This document shows, one piece after another, positions 10,838-23,544 of a stretch of 64,000 bases of DNA (position 1 is its first letter; each line of letters begins with the position of its first letter). Below the pieces are notes generated by a model. The model worked only from the letters and a program-made list of their open reading frames with translations, made no database searches and was not told the DNA's origin. The position numbers were made by a program, and so were the translations under genes. This DNA is from Notamacropus eugenii (Eukaryota; Chordata; Mammalia; Diprotodontia; Macropodidae), in NCBI RefSeq assembly GCF_028372415.1, contig NC_092872.1:279003206-279067205 (forward strand), in the 5' to 3' direction.

Positions 10838-11044
10838 AGCTCTAGCATTTATGTGGTGTTTTAAATTTTGCAAACACTTTATATGGGTTAACTCCTTTGG
10901 TTCTCATATTAGCCCCATGAGATGGGTGCTTTATTACCTCCCTTTTACAGGTGGGGAAGCTAAGGCTACTTAGGGTAGGATTCAAACTCGAGTCTTCCTA
11001 GCTCAAAGTTGAACAATCTCCCCACAGCGCCACCTAGCCCCTCA
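10838..11044 (-). mobile_element. MIR SINE, antisense
   Basis: 'agctctagcatttatgtggt', 'gccccatgagatgggtgct', 'ttttacaggtggggaagct', 'cagcgccacctagccc'. An AT-rich inverted repeat (ttattataatt...aattataataa) lies just before it at about 10,800-10,830. Confidence 0.8.
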
Positions 11045-11149
11045 ACTACTGGATAGTCTATGAGAAGGTTGAAAAGGTTCACTCAAATCACGGTGGGGGA
11101 AAGGACAGTGGGAACCTTTTAGGGAAGATGAGGTGGGAGCAAGGGGAGG

Positions 11150-11290
11150 AGTCAGAGTCAGGATTAGGACCCAGAGTCAGGATTAGGATTTACGAACCCA
11201 TTCTAGCCTTTACTAGCTGTGTGATCTTGATCAAGCCATGTAACCTGAGGCCTGCTTCCTCATCTGTAAAATAAAAACTTGGACTGAGTG
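11150..11290 (+). mobile_element. MIR SINE fragment
   Basis: 'actagctgtgtgatcttgat' and 'cttcctcatctgtaaaata' identify the core. Confidence 0.6.
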
Positions 11291-11689
11291 AGGAGGTGGC
11301 TTCAGGGCCAGCAGAAAAAGAACGCAGGGAAGTCAAGGAAAGAATCCTCTGCAGAGATGATCAGATTATCTCCCTTGCTCTGTTGGCTTCCCCTCTCCAT
11401 TCAAGGATTCCCCAAATTCTCCAGTTAGAAATTCATTCCTTTGACTCAAAGCTGTGTCTGCTGTTGACATGAAAGTGTCCCTGAGAGAATGTGCCTATTC
11501 TCAATACTGTCTGAAGTCAGGGTAAGTTGTGAGGGGGGTTGTGACATCTTTCCTGGACTGTCCCCATTCCTATATTTGGTGCTAAAAGGTGAATTGATCC
11601 TTTTGATTAAGTACCTGTGAGCACAGCTAACATTGCATTTTAGCCATAGGATCAGAGAGCTAAGGGATCAAAAAGAAGAAGGGCGGAGG
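11291..11689. other. No recognised feature
   Basis: Complex sequence with no repeat or coding signature I can support. Confidence 0.4.
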
Positions 11690-12262
11690 AGGCTCTGTGC
11701 ACAAAAATATTTATAGCAGCTCTTTTTGTGGTGGTAAAGAATTGAAAATTGAGGGGATGCCCATCCATTGGGGAATGACTGAACAAGTTGTGGCATATGA
11801 ATGTAATGGAATAAATTGTGCTATAAGAAATGATGAGCAGGATGCTTATGAAACATGAAAAGACTTACATGAACTGATGCAAAGTGAAGTAACCAGGAAA
11901 ACATTGTATACAGTAGCAACAATATTGCTTAAGGATCAACTATGAATGACTTAGTTACTCTCAGAAATACAATGATCAAAGACAATTCCAAAAGATTCAT
12001 GATGAAAAATGCTGTCCACAAGGAATTGACGGAGCCTGCATGCAGATTGAAGTATACTATTTTTACTTTTGTGTGTGTTTTTCTTTTGGTCCTTTCACAA
12101 GATGACTAATATGGAAATATGTTTTACAAATTGCTTGCCATCTTAGGGAGGGAAGAGTGAGAGGGGAGAAAATTTGGAACTCAAAATTTAAATAAAGATT
12201 GTTAAAAAATTGTCCTTATATGTAATTGGGAAAAAATAAACTACTATTTAAAAAAATAATTA
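11690..12262 (+). mobile_element. Older L1 3' end
   Basis: Plus-strand L1 end: 'aaaaatatttatagcagct', 'gatgcccatccattgggga', 'tggcatatgaatgtaatgg', then a 3' untranslated region ending in A-rich sequence near 12,262. It is more diverged from the copies at 162, 26.9 and 34 kb than those are from each other, so it is an older subfamily. Confidence 0.8.
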
Positions 12263-12344
12263 GATAGCTAACTTCCAGGAAAATAATAACCCAGTGTTTT
12301 TTTTAAAAAAAGCTATATACATACATACACATACACACATTTGG

Positions 12345-12472
12345 AAACAGTTATGGTTGAGTTCCTTGCCCAGGGTAACACAGATAGTTAGTGTCTGAGG
12401 CCAAATTTGAACTCAAGTCTTTCTGATTCCAAGGCAGGTGCTGTATCTCCTGTGGCACCTAGCTGCCCCTCA
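12345..12472 (-). mobile_element. MIR-type SINE, antisense
   Basis: 'cagggtaacacagatagtta', 'ccaaatttgaactcaagtct', 'gtggcacctagctgcccct'. Confidence 0.7.
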
Positions 12473-12574
12473 CAGCTGTTTTAAAAGAAACACTGGTGAC
12501 TAATTCCTTGTCAAAGTTGTTTTTATTTTATACTGCTGTGATAAGAGTCATATAAAATGCTAGAAGTCTTCAGG

Positions 12575-12702
12575 TTCATGCCTTCATTTTACAGCTGAGC
12601 CCAAGGGCCATAAAGTGAGTAAAAAATAGGACTAGAATTCGAACCCAAGCCTCTGGACTATTAGTACAATGTTTTTTTATCCTGTGCCATCCTGCCCCCC
12701 TA
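12575..12702 (-). mobile_element. MIR SINE, antisense
   Basis: 'catgccttcattttacagct' and 'gaattcgaacccaagcctct' mark an antisense MIR core. Confidence 0.6.
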
Positions 12703-13215
12703 AAAGGCCCTCATCAGCTTCTTTGGATTTTACAATTGCTGGTCCCTTTCAGAAACAATCTAAGCCATTTTCCTCCTGGTTATTTTTTTTCTAGAAACTG
12801 ACCTCTCCTTCGGAATGTCTTTTAGGATTGCCTTTTTTAAAAATCTGAGCCAGAAAGAGCCTCTTTTTTTGGGAACCACCCCTTCTATATGGGAGACCCA
12901 TGAGAAACTCACTCTCCCTCATCCGATTTCATCCAAAGTTGGATGACTGGACAGGGTGGCTTTTTATGGGGCTTCACTTATTTGGAGACAGAATCAATAC
13001 AGTTTCATAACCAGAATGAGCCACCCATTAATGACAAGCAAATCAATTTCTTGGCAGGGAGATCATCCACTACATTTTAAAATCACTTATATCTTAGTGC
13101 AACTTGGTTTCTGAAATTCCTTTTTTTTCTGTTGTTGGACCAGTGTTGCTTATTTTTCAGACCATCCTTTTACAGATTGGAACTCAAGTTACCATTCATT
13201 AAGGGCTCACAACGT
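12703..13215. other. No recognised feature
   Basis: AT-rich unique-looking sequence without a frame over 60 codons. Confidence 0.4.
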
Positions 13216-13216
13216 T

Positions 13217-13328
13217 TTGAAATTTAATTTTTTTCAATTAACCCAAATCTGTCTTTTCTCCCTCCCCTCTCCTTCCATTACCATCCCTCACCTTACTGAA
13301 AAAGAAAGAAAAAGCAAAACCCTTGTAG

Positions 13329-13370
<42 letters not shown>

Positions 13371-13965
13371 GTGAAGCAAAACAAATACCCACACTTGCCA
13401 TATCAAAAAAATATAAATGTCTCAGTCTGTAACCTGAGTCTATCCCTTCTCCATCAGGAGGTAGAGAGCACGCTTCAGCAGTGATCCTTCAGAATCACAG
13501 ATGGTCATTGCACTAATCGATGTTCTTGCACCTTTCAAAGGTGTTTTTCTTGACAATATTGTTGTTATTGTATAAACCATTTCCTCGTTCTGCTCATTTC
13601 ATTTTGTATCAATCCATATAAGTCTTCCCATGTTTCTCTGAAACTTTCTTTTCACCATTTTCCTACAATACAATGGTATCCTATCACTTTCATATATGAT
13701 CATTTGTTCAGCCATTCCTCAGTGGATGAGCACCCAGGCAGTTGTTAATTCTTTGTTAAAGCATAAAAAGCTGCTGTAAGTATTTTTGAACTTATGGGTC
13801 CTTTTCCTTTTGGATTTCCTTGGGGTATAGACCCAATAGTGGTACCACTAGGTCAGAGGGTATGCACAGGTCAGTAACTTTTTGGAAAGAGTTCCAAATT
13901 GCATTCCAGAATGTTTGCCTTCAGCTCCAACTCTAATCCTAAACATAGTTCCACCAACAGTGTAT
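13217..13965 (-). mobile_element. Older L1 3' end, antisense
   Basis: Antisense L1: 'caatccatataagtcttccc', 'tcagccattcctcagtggat', 'taaagcataaaaagctgct', 'ccttggggtatagacccaa', 'gagttccaaattgcattcca'. Same older subfamily as 39,200-39,640. A (TA)n microsatellite interrupts it at about 13,332-13,361. Confidence 0.8.
13332..13361 (+). repeat. (TA)n microsatellite
   Basis: About 14 TA units within the antisense L1. Confidence 0.95.
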
Positions 13966-14434
13966 CAAATTCTAGGAGAGAATAGGGCACTGAGTAGCTT
14001 GTCTATTGTGGGGAGGAAATGGAACCCCAAAAAAGGCGTGGGGGAGGCCCAGAAACCAGGAGTCTGAAGGCAAATTTGCCTTCTTCACAATTTGGGCTGA
14101 CAAACTTTGGCTGAGATGGAGAAACTATATTTGGGCCGTTATACCACAATTATGGTTCTCAGAAAACAGGAAGTTCTCAAATTAACAAAAGGGTTGTATT
14201 CCAAAAGTTTGTTTCTATGTTGGTTGTTTAGACATTCTAAAGCAATTTTCCACGGAGACAATTTAAAAGTGGTCAGTTACCCAGATTAGCCCACAAAACC
14301 TATTGAACCCCCAAAGTAATAATTAAAATACAAAAAAAAAAAAACACTTACAAAACTAAACTGTGGCAGAACTAGGGATTGAACAATAAACTTTGCCCAA
14401 CAATTGCCCTGGTATCTTTGGAGTTATTATTTCC
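13966..14434. other. Unassigned, ends near an A-run
   Basis: Unrecognised sequence with poly(A) at about 14,332-14,344. The A-run could be the tail of an unknown plus-strand retroelement, but I find no flanking duplication. Confidence 0.3.
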
Positions 14435-14705
14435 CTCTCAGCTCAGAATTATAAGGATTCATTTGCTAAATCCAACAGTCTCTCCTCTATCCTCATACTT
14501 CTCAATTTCTTGGCAGCATTTGACTATGTTGATCCTCTTCTCCTGGATCTTCTTTTCTCTGGCTTTTCCTGACTCTGCTTTCTACGGTCTCCTTCTACCC
14601 ATCTGGCTCCTCCTCAGTCTCATTTGCTGCAACATCATCTACATTTTATGGCGTGTGTCCCCCAAAACTGGACCCTGGGTCCTCTTTTCTTCTTTATCTA
14701 GGAAA
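14435..14705 (+). mobile_element. L2 ORF2 reverse-transcriptase fragment
   Basis: Across frames the translation shows the CR1/L2 RT block: SSILILLNFLAAFDYVD, then LLDLLFS, then CVPQNWTLGPLF (family: LLDLSAAFDTVDH ... GVPQGSVLGPLLF). It is interrupted by frame changes and is a LINE fossil. The frame at 14,379-14,816 overlaps it only in part. Confidence 0.75.
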
Positions 14706-14727
14706 ACTCATTCACTTGTCAGGGTTC

Positions 14728-14962
14728 AACATTTATCTAGGATTTTAAGGGATGCAAAGGGCTTTACAGACAGTGTCTCATTTGAACTAGACAATAATCT
14801 TGTGAGGTCTGGGTGAACATTGCCATTTTACAGATGAAGAAACTGAGACTCAGAAAGGTTGCTACTTGCTTAAGGTCAGCTAGCAAGGAAACATGAACCC
14901 TCATTGGTTGAACCCAGGTCTTCCTGGCTCCAGATCCAGCACCAGAGTGCTGGATAGCTCCA
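14728..14962 (-). mobile_element. MIR SINE, antisense
   Basis: 'atttatctaggattttaagg', 'ttttacagatgaagaaactg', 'taaggtcagctagcaagg', 'tgaacccaggtcttcctggc'. Confidence 0.8.
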
Positions 14963-15059
14963 CAATAGATGCTATGAGTTCAGAAACATGAAATTTCTTC
15001 CTGTTTGTTCTTTCCCTTCCTCCGTCCCTTCCTCTCTGCTTTCTTCCTTCCCCCCTTTT

Positions 15060-15475
15060 CCTTCTATAATTCAGGCACACTGACCTTTACTCTAACATCC
15101 TCCCTGTGTGGAAAGCCTGGATTCATCTTGGCCTCGTACATGTCATTGACACCCATACATGTCATTTCCTTCATACACAGACAAGCACCATCTTCTGAAT
15201 GAAGCCTTTGCTGACTCCTTTTATGTACTGCTAGTGTCTCCTTCCCAAACTGCTGTGCATTTAAGTCCTTTGTATATATTTTCAGTTATTCTATTTACAT
15301 TTATTCTGAATATACATATATACATATATATATATATAATATCTATTTTCCTTCTCCCCCTCCAGCCACATTAGAATGTAAGCTCTTTTAAAGGAAGGAT
15401 TATTTCATCTTTGTACTTGTAACTCCAATGCCTAATACATAGTAGGTACTTAATAAAGGCTTTTTGATGGATTGG
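15060..15475 (+). mobile_element. L2 LINE 3' region
   Basis: 'aatgaagcctttgctgactc', 'tgtgcatttaagtcctttgt', 'agaatgtaagctctttta', 'tacatagtaggtacttaata' in L2 order. A (TA)n run at about 15,310-15,338 lies inside. Confidence 0.8.
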
Positions 15476-15479
15476 ATAT

Positions 15480-15670
15480 TTGGCCCTGTAATTGATCATA
15501 GGTCTAGGGATAGAAAGGAGGTCCTCTCATCCAACTTCCTCATTTTACAGCAGAGGAAACTGAGGCCAAGAGACATGAGTGCCTTGCTTGAGATCACCCC
15601 TGTAATTAGTGACTGAGCTGGGGTGGAACAGAAGTTCTCTGAGTCCAGATCACAGCCCTGTTCCCTTTAA
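15480..15670 (-). mobile_element. MIR-type SINE, antisense
   Basis: 'aggtcctctcatccaacttc', 'cagcagaggaaactgaggcc', 'tgcttgagatcacccctgta'. Confidence 0.7.
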
Positions 15671-15867
15671 TTTACTGAACAGGTCTCCCCCCTTCCTCCA
15701 CAGAGTCAGGCTTCTGGCTTGTGCTGGAAGACATGTCAGAATGAACTGGTGTTAAGTCAGTGCCTGGCGTGGGCCCAGCAGCTGCTTGTTACTGGTGGCC
15801 ATAGGAACCAGGTGGCTGAGGCTAAGGAGCATTTGAGTTTATCGTGTACTTTGGGGGACTGTTTCTG

Positions 15868-16300
15868 GCCAATTAGTCAATCACCAAGCATTTAATAAGC
15901 TAGGAACTGTGCAAAGTACTTGGGGTATACAGACATTGAAATAATATCTACTTTCACAGTACTAGATGAGACAACATGTACACATTTAAATACATACAAA
16001 TTACATACGAAATGGAAAAAAAGCATTTTGGGGAGGAGTTACTAGTAGCTAGGAGATGGGAATCCAGAAAGGCTTCATGTTGGAGATTATGCTGGGGATA
16101 AGTTTTAAAGCAAGCCTGAAGTATGGGGGAGTGCATGCCAGTCATAGAACACTGCCTATGCAAATGTACAGAGATGGGAAATGGAATATTGTGCTTGAAG
16201 AACAGCCAGATGGCCAACTTGGCTAGACCATAGAGATCCTGAAGAAGAGTAATATATAATAAGCCTGGACTCTCTCAGGCTGATGGATAAAGAATACAAG
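15868..16300 (+). mobile_element. Long copy of an old mammalian repeat
   Basis: Starts 'caccaagcatttaataagct', continues 'aagtacttggggtatacaga', 'agaaaggcttcatgttggag', 'gccagatggccaacttggct' and 'taatataataagcctgga'. This is the longest copy here of the family that also opens the window. Frames at 15,954-16,416 are inside it. Confidence 0.6.
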
Positions 16301-16317
16301 CCAGTTTCTGCTCCTGA

Positions 16318-16442
16318 GTCTCTGTGGAGAGGCCAAATGGTATCATGGAATAATTGGAGACCTGGGCTTGAATACTGGCTCTGATGTTTATACTTTGATT
16401 GTGAAAGCCTGGACAAATCATTTCACCCAGTGCTTTTATTTG
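16318..16442 (+). mobile_element. MIR SINE fragment
   Basis: 'gccaaatggtatcatgga', 'cctgggcttgaatactggct', 'gcctggacaaatcatttcac'. Confidence 0.65.
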
Positions 16443-16587
16443 TTCTCATTCCAAAGTGCCAGCAGCTGAGATAGACATCACCCAGAACAGCTTAAAAGTC
16501 TCAAAGAGAACCTGAGGAAGGTGCAGAGTGGAACATGGACTAGGGAAGAAAGTAACAGGAACTGGAAATGTTTGCGTATGAGTCTGA

Positions 16588-16693
<106 letters not shown>

Positions 16694-16794
16694 CTGCCAA
16701 GCAAATTTCATGCTATTTTAAAGGGAAATGCAACCATAGTCAACACATCTAATAAGGCCAGAACAAGATGAAATTGGGTTAAGTCTGAAAACAA

Positions 16795-18310
16795 CTACTT
16801 AATAACATTGCTGCCAATATTAATTGCTCATGCTTAGGCCATGCTGATATAATAAAAATGATAGTCCTACTCAAATTAATTTACTTGCTTGTTGCCACAT
16901 GAATCAAACTAGCAAGGTATTTTAAAATAGAATTAGAAAAAAATAATCACAAGACTCATCTGGAGGAACCAAAAGGTCAAGAATCTCAAGGGAAATAATG
17001 AAAAAAAGTGGAAAAGAAGTAGGCCTAGTAGAAGTATATGGTCAACTATATCACAGAGCAGTAATCATCAAAACAATATGATAATGGTTAAAAAATAGAA
17101 AAGGTGATTGATCAGTGGAACAGATTAGGTTCACAAGTTACATCACCACATAGTGATAATTCCAAAGTGATAGTGATAGTTCCAAAGACTACAAATACTA
17201 AAGTGAAGGCTCACCAGTGAACAAAAATTGTTGGGAAAACTGGAAAGAGGTCAGGCAGAAATTAAAGTTAGGCCAATGTCTCACAATCATAAGCCATAAT
17301 GAACTCCAAATGGATACATGACTTAGATAACAAAAGGTCATATCATAAACAAATTAAACAAGTAGGGAAGTAGATTCTTTTTTTGCATTTGTGGGAAAGG
17401 AAAAAATTCTTGACCCAGCAAGGTGACCTATAAGATAAAAAAGACAATTTTGATTATCTAACATCATAACACTTCTGCACAAACAAAATCAATGCAGGTA
17501 AAAATTAGAAAGGAAATAGTTAACTGGGGGAAAATATCTTTGCAGTGCATTTGTCTGATGAGAATCTGATATCCAAAATACATAAGGAATTAATTCAACT
17601 GTCCAAGAATAAGAGCCATTCTATAATAGATAAATCATCAGAGTATGCAAACATCCTATTCTCAATGGAAGAAGTCCAAGTTATAAAGAAGCATATTAAA
17701 AGAAGTGCCAATTACTAATAATTAGATAAATGCAAATTAAAGCAAGCCTGAGATTCTACCTCATAGCCATCATATCAACAAAATCGAGAAAGGAAAATGA
17801 CAGATGTTGAAGGGGCTGCAGGCAGACAGGCATATAAATGCATATTGGTGGAATTGTGAATTGATCCAGTCATCCTGAAAAGCAATTTAGAACTATACCC
17901 CGAAAGGCACTCAATTGTACATACCCTTTGACCCAGAGACACCATTACTAAACTTATATCTCAAAGAGAGCAAAGACGTATGTAAACATATACACACATA
18001 TACATATATATGTATACATATATATATTTATATATGGTGTCAAAGAACTAAGAGGCTTCCTTCAATTGAGACATGGCTGAATAGATTATAATACATAAAT
18101 GTAATGGAATATTATTTTGCCACAAGAAATAATGAAGGAAAAGATTCAGAGAAACCTACCAAGACATATGTGAATGGATGAAGAGCAAAATGAACTGAAC
18201 CAGTAGAAAAATTTATACAATGACAATTTGGAAAGACTTAAGAAATCTGAGTAATGTACAACTAATCATGACTTCTGAAGACTGATTGTAAATCATGATT
18301 CCCACCTTTT
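16795..18310 (+). mobile_element. Old degenerate L1 ORF2 C-terminal half
   Basis: Scattered L1 ORF2 motifs on the plus strand: I-L-LKLIYLL, then HLEEPKGQESQG (L1 'W-N-K-R-RIPR'), KDNFDYLTS*HFCTNK, DENLISKIHKELIQLSKN, and the tail 'ttgacccagagacaccatta' and 'aaatgtaatggaatattat'. It is riddled with stops and frame changes, so it is much older than the L1 at 29.8-34.8 kb. Confidence 0.85.
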
Positions 18311-19984
18311 TAGCAGGTGATAGACTAGGGTTACAGATCAAGATATACATTTTAAGGCATGGCCAATGTATGGATCTGTATTGATTGACTATGCTTATTC
18401 ATTATGAATGCAGTCCTGGCTCCTACCCAATTAATAGCCTTGTGCTAGAGGAAGAGGTGACTCCTAATGGCAGAGAAAATGCTGACATGATGCTGTGGAC
18501 TTTTGTGATAATCAGAGTTGATGCCAGAACTACTCGGGGGAAAACCCCATGTGGTTTGAGAAGTTTTTGGGGAGACCCATGTGGAAAGACTTGGAAAGCA
18601 ATAAACATATAGGGAAATCCAACTCATCAATTTGTCCCTGATTTTCAGCTTCTTCTCCACCTTCTACCCCCCAGACTTTGAGAAAAAAATTTCCCCTTAG
18701 ATGAGCTAAAACCTCATTACGGGTTTGAGCTGAAATCTTATCTTTCTTCCAGCAAAGAGCTCATTCACTCATTTATTTTGTGGTATAATATATAATCTAT
18801 ACAATTCCAATTTCTGTTTGCTGTTTTGCTTAAACAAAAGAGTTTACTTGGTATTTTCTATTTGTAATGGTCTTTTGTATAGCATTTGGTGAGGGAAGGG
18901 CTAAGCTGTCAGGAATAAGTTGAATGATATTCATTCCCTTATGAGCCACTGGAGAAGTGGCTTGTGTTTTGAACAACAAAAAACACTGTACCCCTAGACT
19001 AATGATTTTTGAAGTGGACAGATAGAAATGGATCTAACCTAATTCTCTATTGGAGGTAGGTGAAGGAAGGAGCAAGAACCCAGCTGTGGCCCTCCTTCTG
19101 TTCCCCTTAAGGCAGAAAATGGTCTCCTTTAAAGAGAGACAGACCACATTCCAAAGATATTCACACTACCCATGAGCCATGTGTCTAAATATTTAGGTCC
19201 CTCATATGATCACCTAATTTACAGAAGCACACATATCTGGCACAAGGAAAGGCTTTTGGTGTGTGTGTCAGCAAAGGGAAGGGAGACATAGAGTGAGAAG
19301 GAGGATAATGATTGTGATGTCAGAAAAAGAAGAAAGAAATGATTGTCAATAAAACACTGAAAACACACAGAACAGAATAGAAGAATGTTCAGAGGGAGAA
19401 ACAGAAAAGGAGGCCATCTTTGGAGCTAACATGTTAGAGAGAATGAACTTAGATATGAACTTAAAATGACAAATTGTTCAGAAGAGAGATACAGTTTCAC
19501 ATGAAATCCTATTTTTCTGTTCTTTGTATTTTTTAAGCAAATAAGCCTATTTATCCCAGTCAATAGCAAATAGAAATCAGAGAAGGTTTAAGATGAGAAT
19601 CTGTAGCGGACAACACGCAAAGTGAATGAACTCCCTGGTCTTTGCCGATGGAAATGTTCCTACTCATTGATTCATGTCAAGTTCATAGTAATAATTAATA
19701 ACAATGTAAATAAAAACAATGAACTACTAATAGTGGGGGATCTATGGACTGGAATGGGTAATGGAGATGGAGTCACATTTGAATGTTGGGGATGTTTGAA
19801 AAGGAACCCTTCCTCCAAGACTGATAAGGGGAATGGATTAGATCATATCTTCAAGTTTCTGCCACTCCTCTTTTCTATGGCTAGAAATCTAAAATAGTCA
19901 ATATGACCTATCTTTGCCAAAGTCACCATATGCTCAATACACTTCTCTTTCTCCTCTATCTGGGCCCCATCGTCCACATTTCTG
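18311..19984. other. No recognised feature
   Basis: About 1.7 kb of AT-rich sequence without a repeat I can name. Overlapping frames at 18,385-18,660 and 19,622-19,897 resemble nothing known to me. An AATAAA occurs at about 18,600 without other 3'-end evidence. Confidence 0.35.
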
Positions 19985-20212
19985 AGCCCATTCAGATGCT
20001 GAAATGTTAGGGTTCAGAGGCAGTGTGGTGCAGTAGAAAGACCATTGGTTCTGAAGTCAGAGGAGCTGGGTTCAAATGTTGGGGCTACCAAGATGACCTT
20101 TGTCCAAGGCCTGTAACCTCTCTGGTCCTGCTTCCTTATCTGTAAAATGAGGGAGTTGGACTGGATGACCTGTGAACTCCCTTCCAACTCTCAATCTGTG
20201 ATCCCATGGTAG
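19985..20212 (+). mobile_element. MIR-type SINE
   Basis: 'ggcagtgtggtgcagtagaa', 'cagaggagctgggttcaaat', 'ccttatctgtaaaatgaggg', then 'ttggactggatgacctgtga' and 'cttccaactctcaatctgtg', a mammalian MIR variant. Confidence 0.8.
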
Positions 20213-20284
20213 TTGAGCAACATTTGAGTAGAAGGACATGATGAGGATCATTAATGGTTCCATGTCAGTAAGGAGGGACGTCTA

Positions 20285-20985
20285 TCGTGAAGTACCCTAG
20301 GGATCAGTGCTTGTTCAATGTTTTTATCTCCAACCTTCAAGAAGCCATGGATGGTATATATGCTCATCAGATTTACAGATGGCCCAGAGCTGGAAGGGAT
20401 AACTAACATCTTGGATAAAAGAGTCAAAATCCCAATGTAATCTCATCAGGCTAGAATGATGAGCTGAAAATAAAATTAAATTTAATAAAGACAAATATAA
20501 AGTTCTGCACTTGAGTTTTTAAAAATCAATTTAACAGGTATGTGGCTACATAGCAATTTGGTTGAAAAAAGTCTGGTGAGTTGATGAATTGCAGTCAAAC
20601 ATTCATTACAAGTTAACAATGAGTTATAGCAGCTGAAAAAAAGTGAATTAAAACTGTGTTGAGTGATAGTTGACCAGAACAAGACAAGTTGTTGTTCTTC
20701 TTTAATTAATTCTGGTCAGAATATATCTGAGGTGTTGTCTTTAGTTCTAGGATCAGCATTTTGGGAAAGATCTTGACCTGTTGGAGAGCACTGAGCACAG
20801 TAATTGTGATGGAAAGGGGAGTGAAGAGCATGCCATAGAAGGACTGACTGAAGGAACGAGGAGGATCTCACCTAGAAGAGGAGATATGGGAGGACATGAG
20901 ACATGTGGTCTTCAAGAACCACAAGCACTGTAATGAGGAAGAGGGAGTAGACAGCAGTCGCAACCAACCACAATGAAAAGAGAAC
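20285..20985 (+). mobile_element. CR1/L3-type LINE fragment
   Basis: Follows the CR1/L3 RT-to-3' region: 'agggatcagtgcttgttcaa', 'tcagatttacagatggccca', 'gagctggaagggataactaa', 'gttctgcacttgagttt', 'ttttgggaaagatcttgacc', 'agaggagatatgggaggaca'. The FADD-equivalent region is readable (RFTDGPELEGITN). Broken by several frame changes. Confidence 0.75.
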
Positions 20986-21039
20986 TGGATCTGAAGATTA
21001 GAAGACCTAGGTTTATATCCCAGATATTCCTTCTTGCTG

Positions 21040-21237
21040 ATAATGGCTAACATTCACGTAGTACTTTAAAGTTTGCGTAGTACCTTACCAATATTATCTC
21101 ACTTTATCCTCACAGCAATCCTGAGAGGTAGGTGCTCTTATTATCCTCATTTTACAGATTAGGAAACTGAGGCTCTCGAGATTAAGTGACTTGCCAAGGG
21201 TCTCAGATTTGAATTTAGGTCTTCCTTATTAAGCTCC
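21040..21237 (-). mobile_element. MIR SINE, antisense
   Basis: 'ggctaacattcacgtagtac', 'cacagcaatcctgagaggta', 'ttttacagattaggaaactg', 'tgacttgccaagggtctcag'. Confidence 0.85.
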
Positions 21238-22919
21238 ATTCATTCTGAAGGCCAAAGGGGTGTGACTTGTGGTTTAAAGAGCACAAGACTTTGTGCAAGC
21301 CTTCCAGCCTGGGAGAATCCCCTTCTCTGTGAAACCTACTGACCAGCCGATCTAGCCTCATCTTATTGGGCAACTCAATTCAATTAAATGAACATTTTTT
21401 AAATTAGGTACTGACTTTGTGTGCAAGGTAGTAATATTTCAGACACTGGAGAAAGAGAGCTAAGAACAAAATAACAGCCAACCCTGAAGATGAATTCATT
21501 TGAAGGGATGAAACTCATGGTGAGAGGCTGGACTTACACTGTTTTTAGGGAAGTGTAGGACATGGGAGGATGGTTGGGTACAGGAAGACAAAACAGAGAA
21601 AAGGGAAGCTGGTATGGGAAACTTTCCTGCAGCTACGTCAGCTATGTTAACCAGAGCCTTGCCCACTTCTCTACCTGACCAGCTTCTTCCAGCTTTCCAG
21701 CTGTAGTTTCCAACCTGAAAAAAAGATGTTTGTAAGATTTCAAATGTTCTCTAGCTCAGATGATGAGAAGGAACTCCTTGCAGACACTCAAGCTTTGGGA
21801 GTGATGGTGTTGCAAGGTGCTAACCCCATGGAAGTTACCCTGGTGTGCTGCCAGAGCACCTTAGGGAGCACAGACAGAGAAGACTGAAATACTCTTTACC
21901 CCCTCTCCCAATTCTACTATTTTTTAGTGTCTTATTGAAAAGCTGGGCTAAGAATCTGAGACAAGGACTGACAACCTATATTCTCTGGAAGATTGGGAGG
22001 TAATAGTTTGGGAAATGGGTGATAAGAGCGTTCGTTGTTTGACTCATATTTCTCATTATGTATCTATATACATCTACATACATATGTATAGAAAAGGAAA
22101 TGTCCTTTTGTGTTTAGTATGATTTCATGTAATGAGTTCTGGGTGATTAGTGGAAATTCAAGGGAAATGCTACTACTTCAAGACAGCTTGAGGAGCAAGA
22201 GAACATTGACATCCAGGTGGATCATAAGCAGCTCCTCATCAGAGGTTACATCTTAAATAAGCCTTGAAGGAGGAAGTGAGGAGCAAGTCTGAGCTAGTCT
22301 CCAGGCCAGCCTCTACACCCGCCCAGAGGTCAAAGACAAAAGGGGGTTCAAACTCAGGGAACTTCAAGTAGTACCATTTGGCTAAGTGGAGTGTATAGAG
22401 GGGAATAGGATGACAGTTCTGGGGTGTTCTCTGAGAGGTGTATTACTGCTGGTCAAAAGGCATAATTCTTAGGTTCAGAATAAAATCACTTCCCTGGTCA
22501 CTCTTTAAGGGGTCCTTAAATAGCCCTCAGCTTAAACTTGCCATCTTAGCTCCTTCTCACCAAACACTGGTTACACAAAAGATTGTTACAAATAGTGAGT
22601 ACTGAGTAACCTTATTTATCGAAGCAAACAATAAAGAGAAATGAAATCCTACAGATTGGAAATTCTACAAATTCTACAGAAAATACACAAGAGTAAATGA
22701 ATTCTCCAACTGAGAATGAAATGAAATCTCAACTCAAATGAAGAGAGATCCCAGGGGAAATGCTTTCTTCATTGTCTTGGGGGGGAGGATGTTAACTGAA
22801 AATTAGGGACATGTCAGAGAGCCAGCTTCCCCTACATGTTTGAAACGTCCGAAGTCTTTCTCTCCTTCCTTGAGTCCTGAAGCAAGTATGGAACCACTCA
22901 TGTCTCTTGTTGGTAAAAT
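21238..22919. other. Mostly unassigned
   Basis: A weak copy of the old repeat (aattaggtactgactttgtg) may lie at 21,375-21,480. The rest, including tacata repeats at about 22,060-22,090, shows no feature I can support. Confidence 0.35.
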
Positions 22920-23400
22920 TGTTGGCACCAGAACAAATTGAGACCAGAATCAGAAATTTAAAAACCAAGGGTTTATTGAGTTTGCCAGCAAGAGGGGAAG
23001 GGAGGAGGGAAGGACTCCACAAAGGACCAAAAGGTCAAGGATTATATAGGTTTCAATAGAGTACAGGGTATACTCCTGGATTAGACAGGGTTTGTTACTG
23101 GGGGCTTGGGGATAAGATTGGGGGCATGTAACTGGAAAGGCTGTTGATTGGGTTAGCTGGTTCCATATACTTGCAATTTCAGCAGTAAAGAAGGTGGAAA
23201 GCACTGGCGGGGGTTATAAAACAAACAAGATCACTGACAAAAGAGAGACAAAACAGGTTTGCTTCAGTTTCCTCAGCTACCCATGGTCTCTAAAGAACAG
23301 TGTGTCTTCTCCCAAGTTCTCACACCAACTCCACATGCTAAATGCCCTAGACTTTCTAGAAACTCAGGTCACACACAATTGAACATGTATCCTATAGAGT
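22920..23400 (-). mobile_element. Possible LTR fossil, antisense
   Basis: On the minus strand an AATAAA followed by 'cccttggtttttaaatttct' and ending '...ggtgccaaca' (plus-strand TG at 22,920) resembles the 3' part of a retroviral-type LTR. The other end and target duplications could not be fixed. Broken, with no coding part seen. Confidence 0.3.
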
Positions 23401-23544
23401 TCATCTATTATTATTTTCCTTGGGCAAATAGCGTAAATGAACAATCACCTAGACGCAGAATTAAACAGGATGAGATTAGGCTGGGTCACATTCGGGAAAT
23501 GGCTGAGTTCTTTCAATAAACCCTGGCTTCTCTCTACAATAAAG

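Noticed and set aside
14379-14816. 145-codon plus-strand frame that looks membrane-like
   Set aside because: Hydrophobic translation of a shifted frame of an L2 RT fragment and an antisense MIR.
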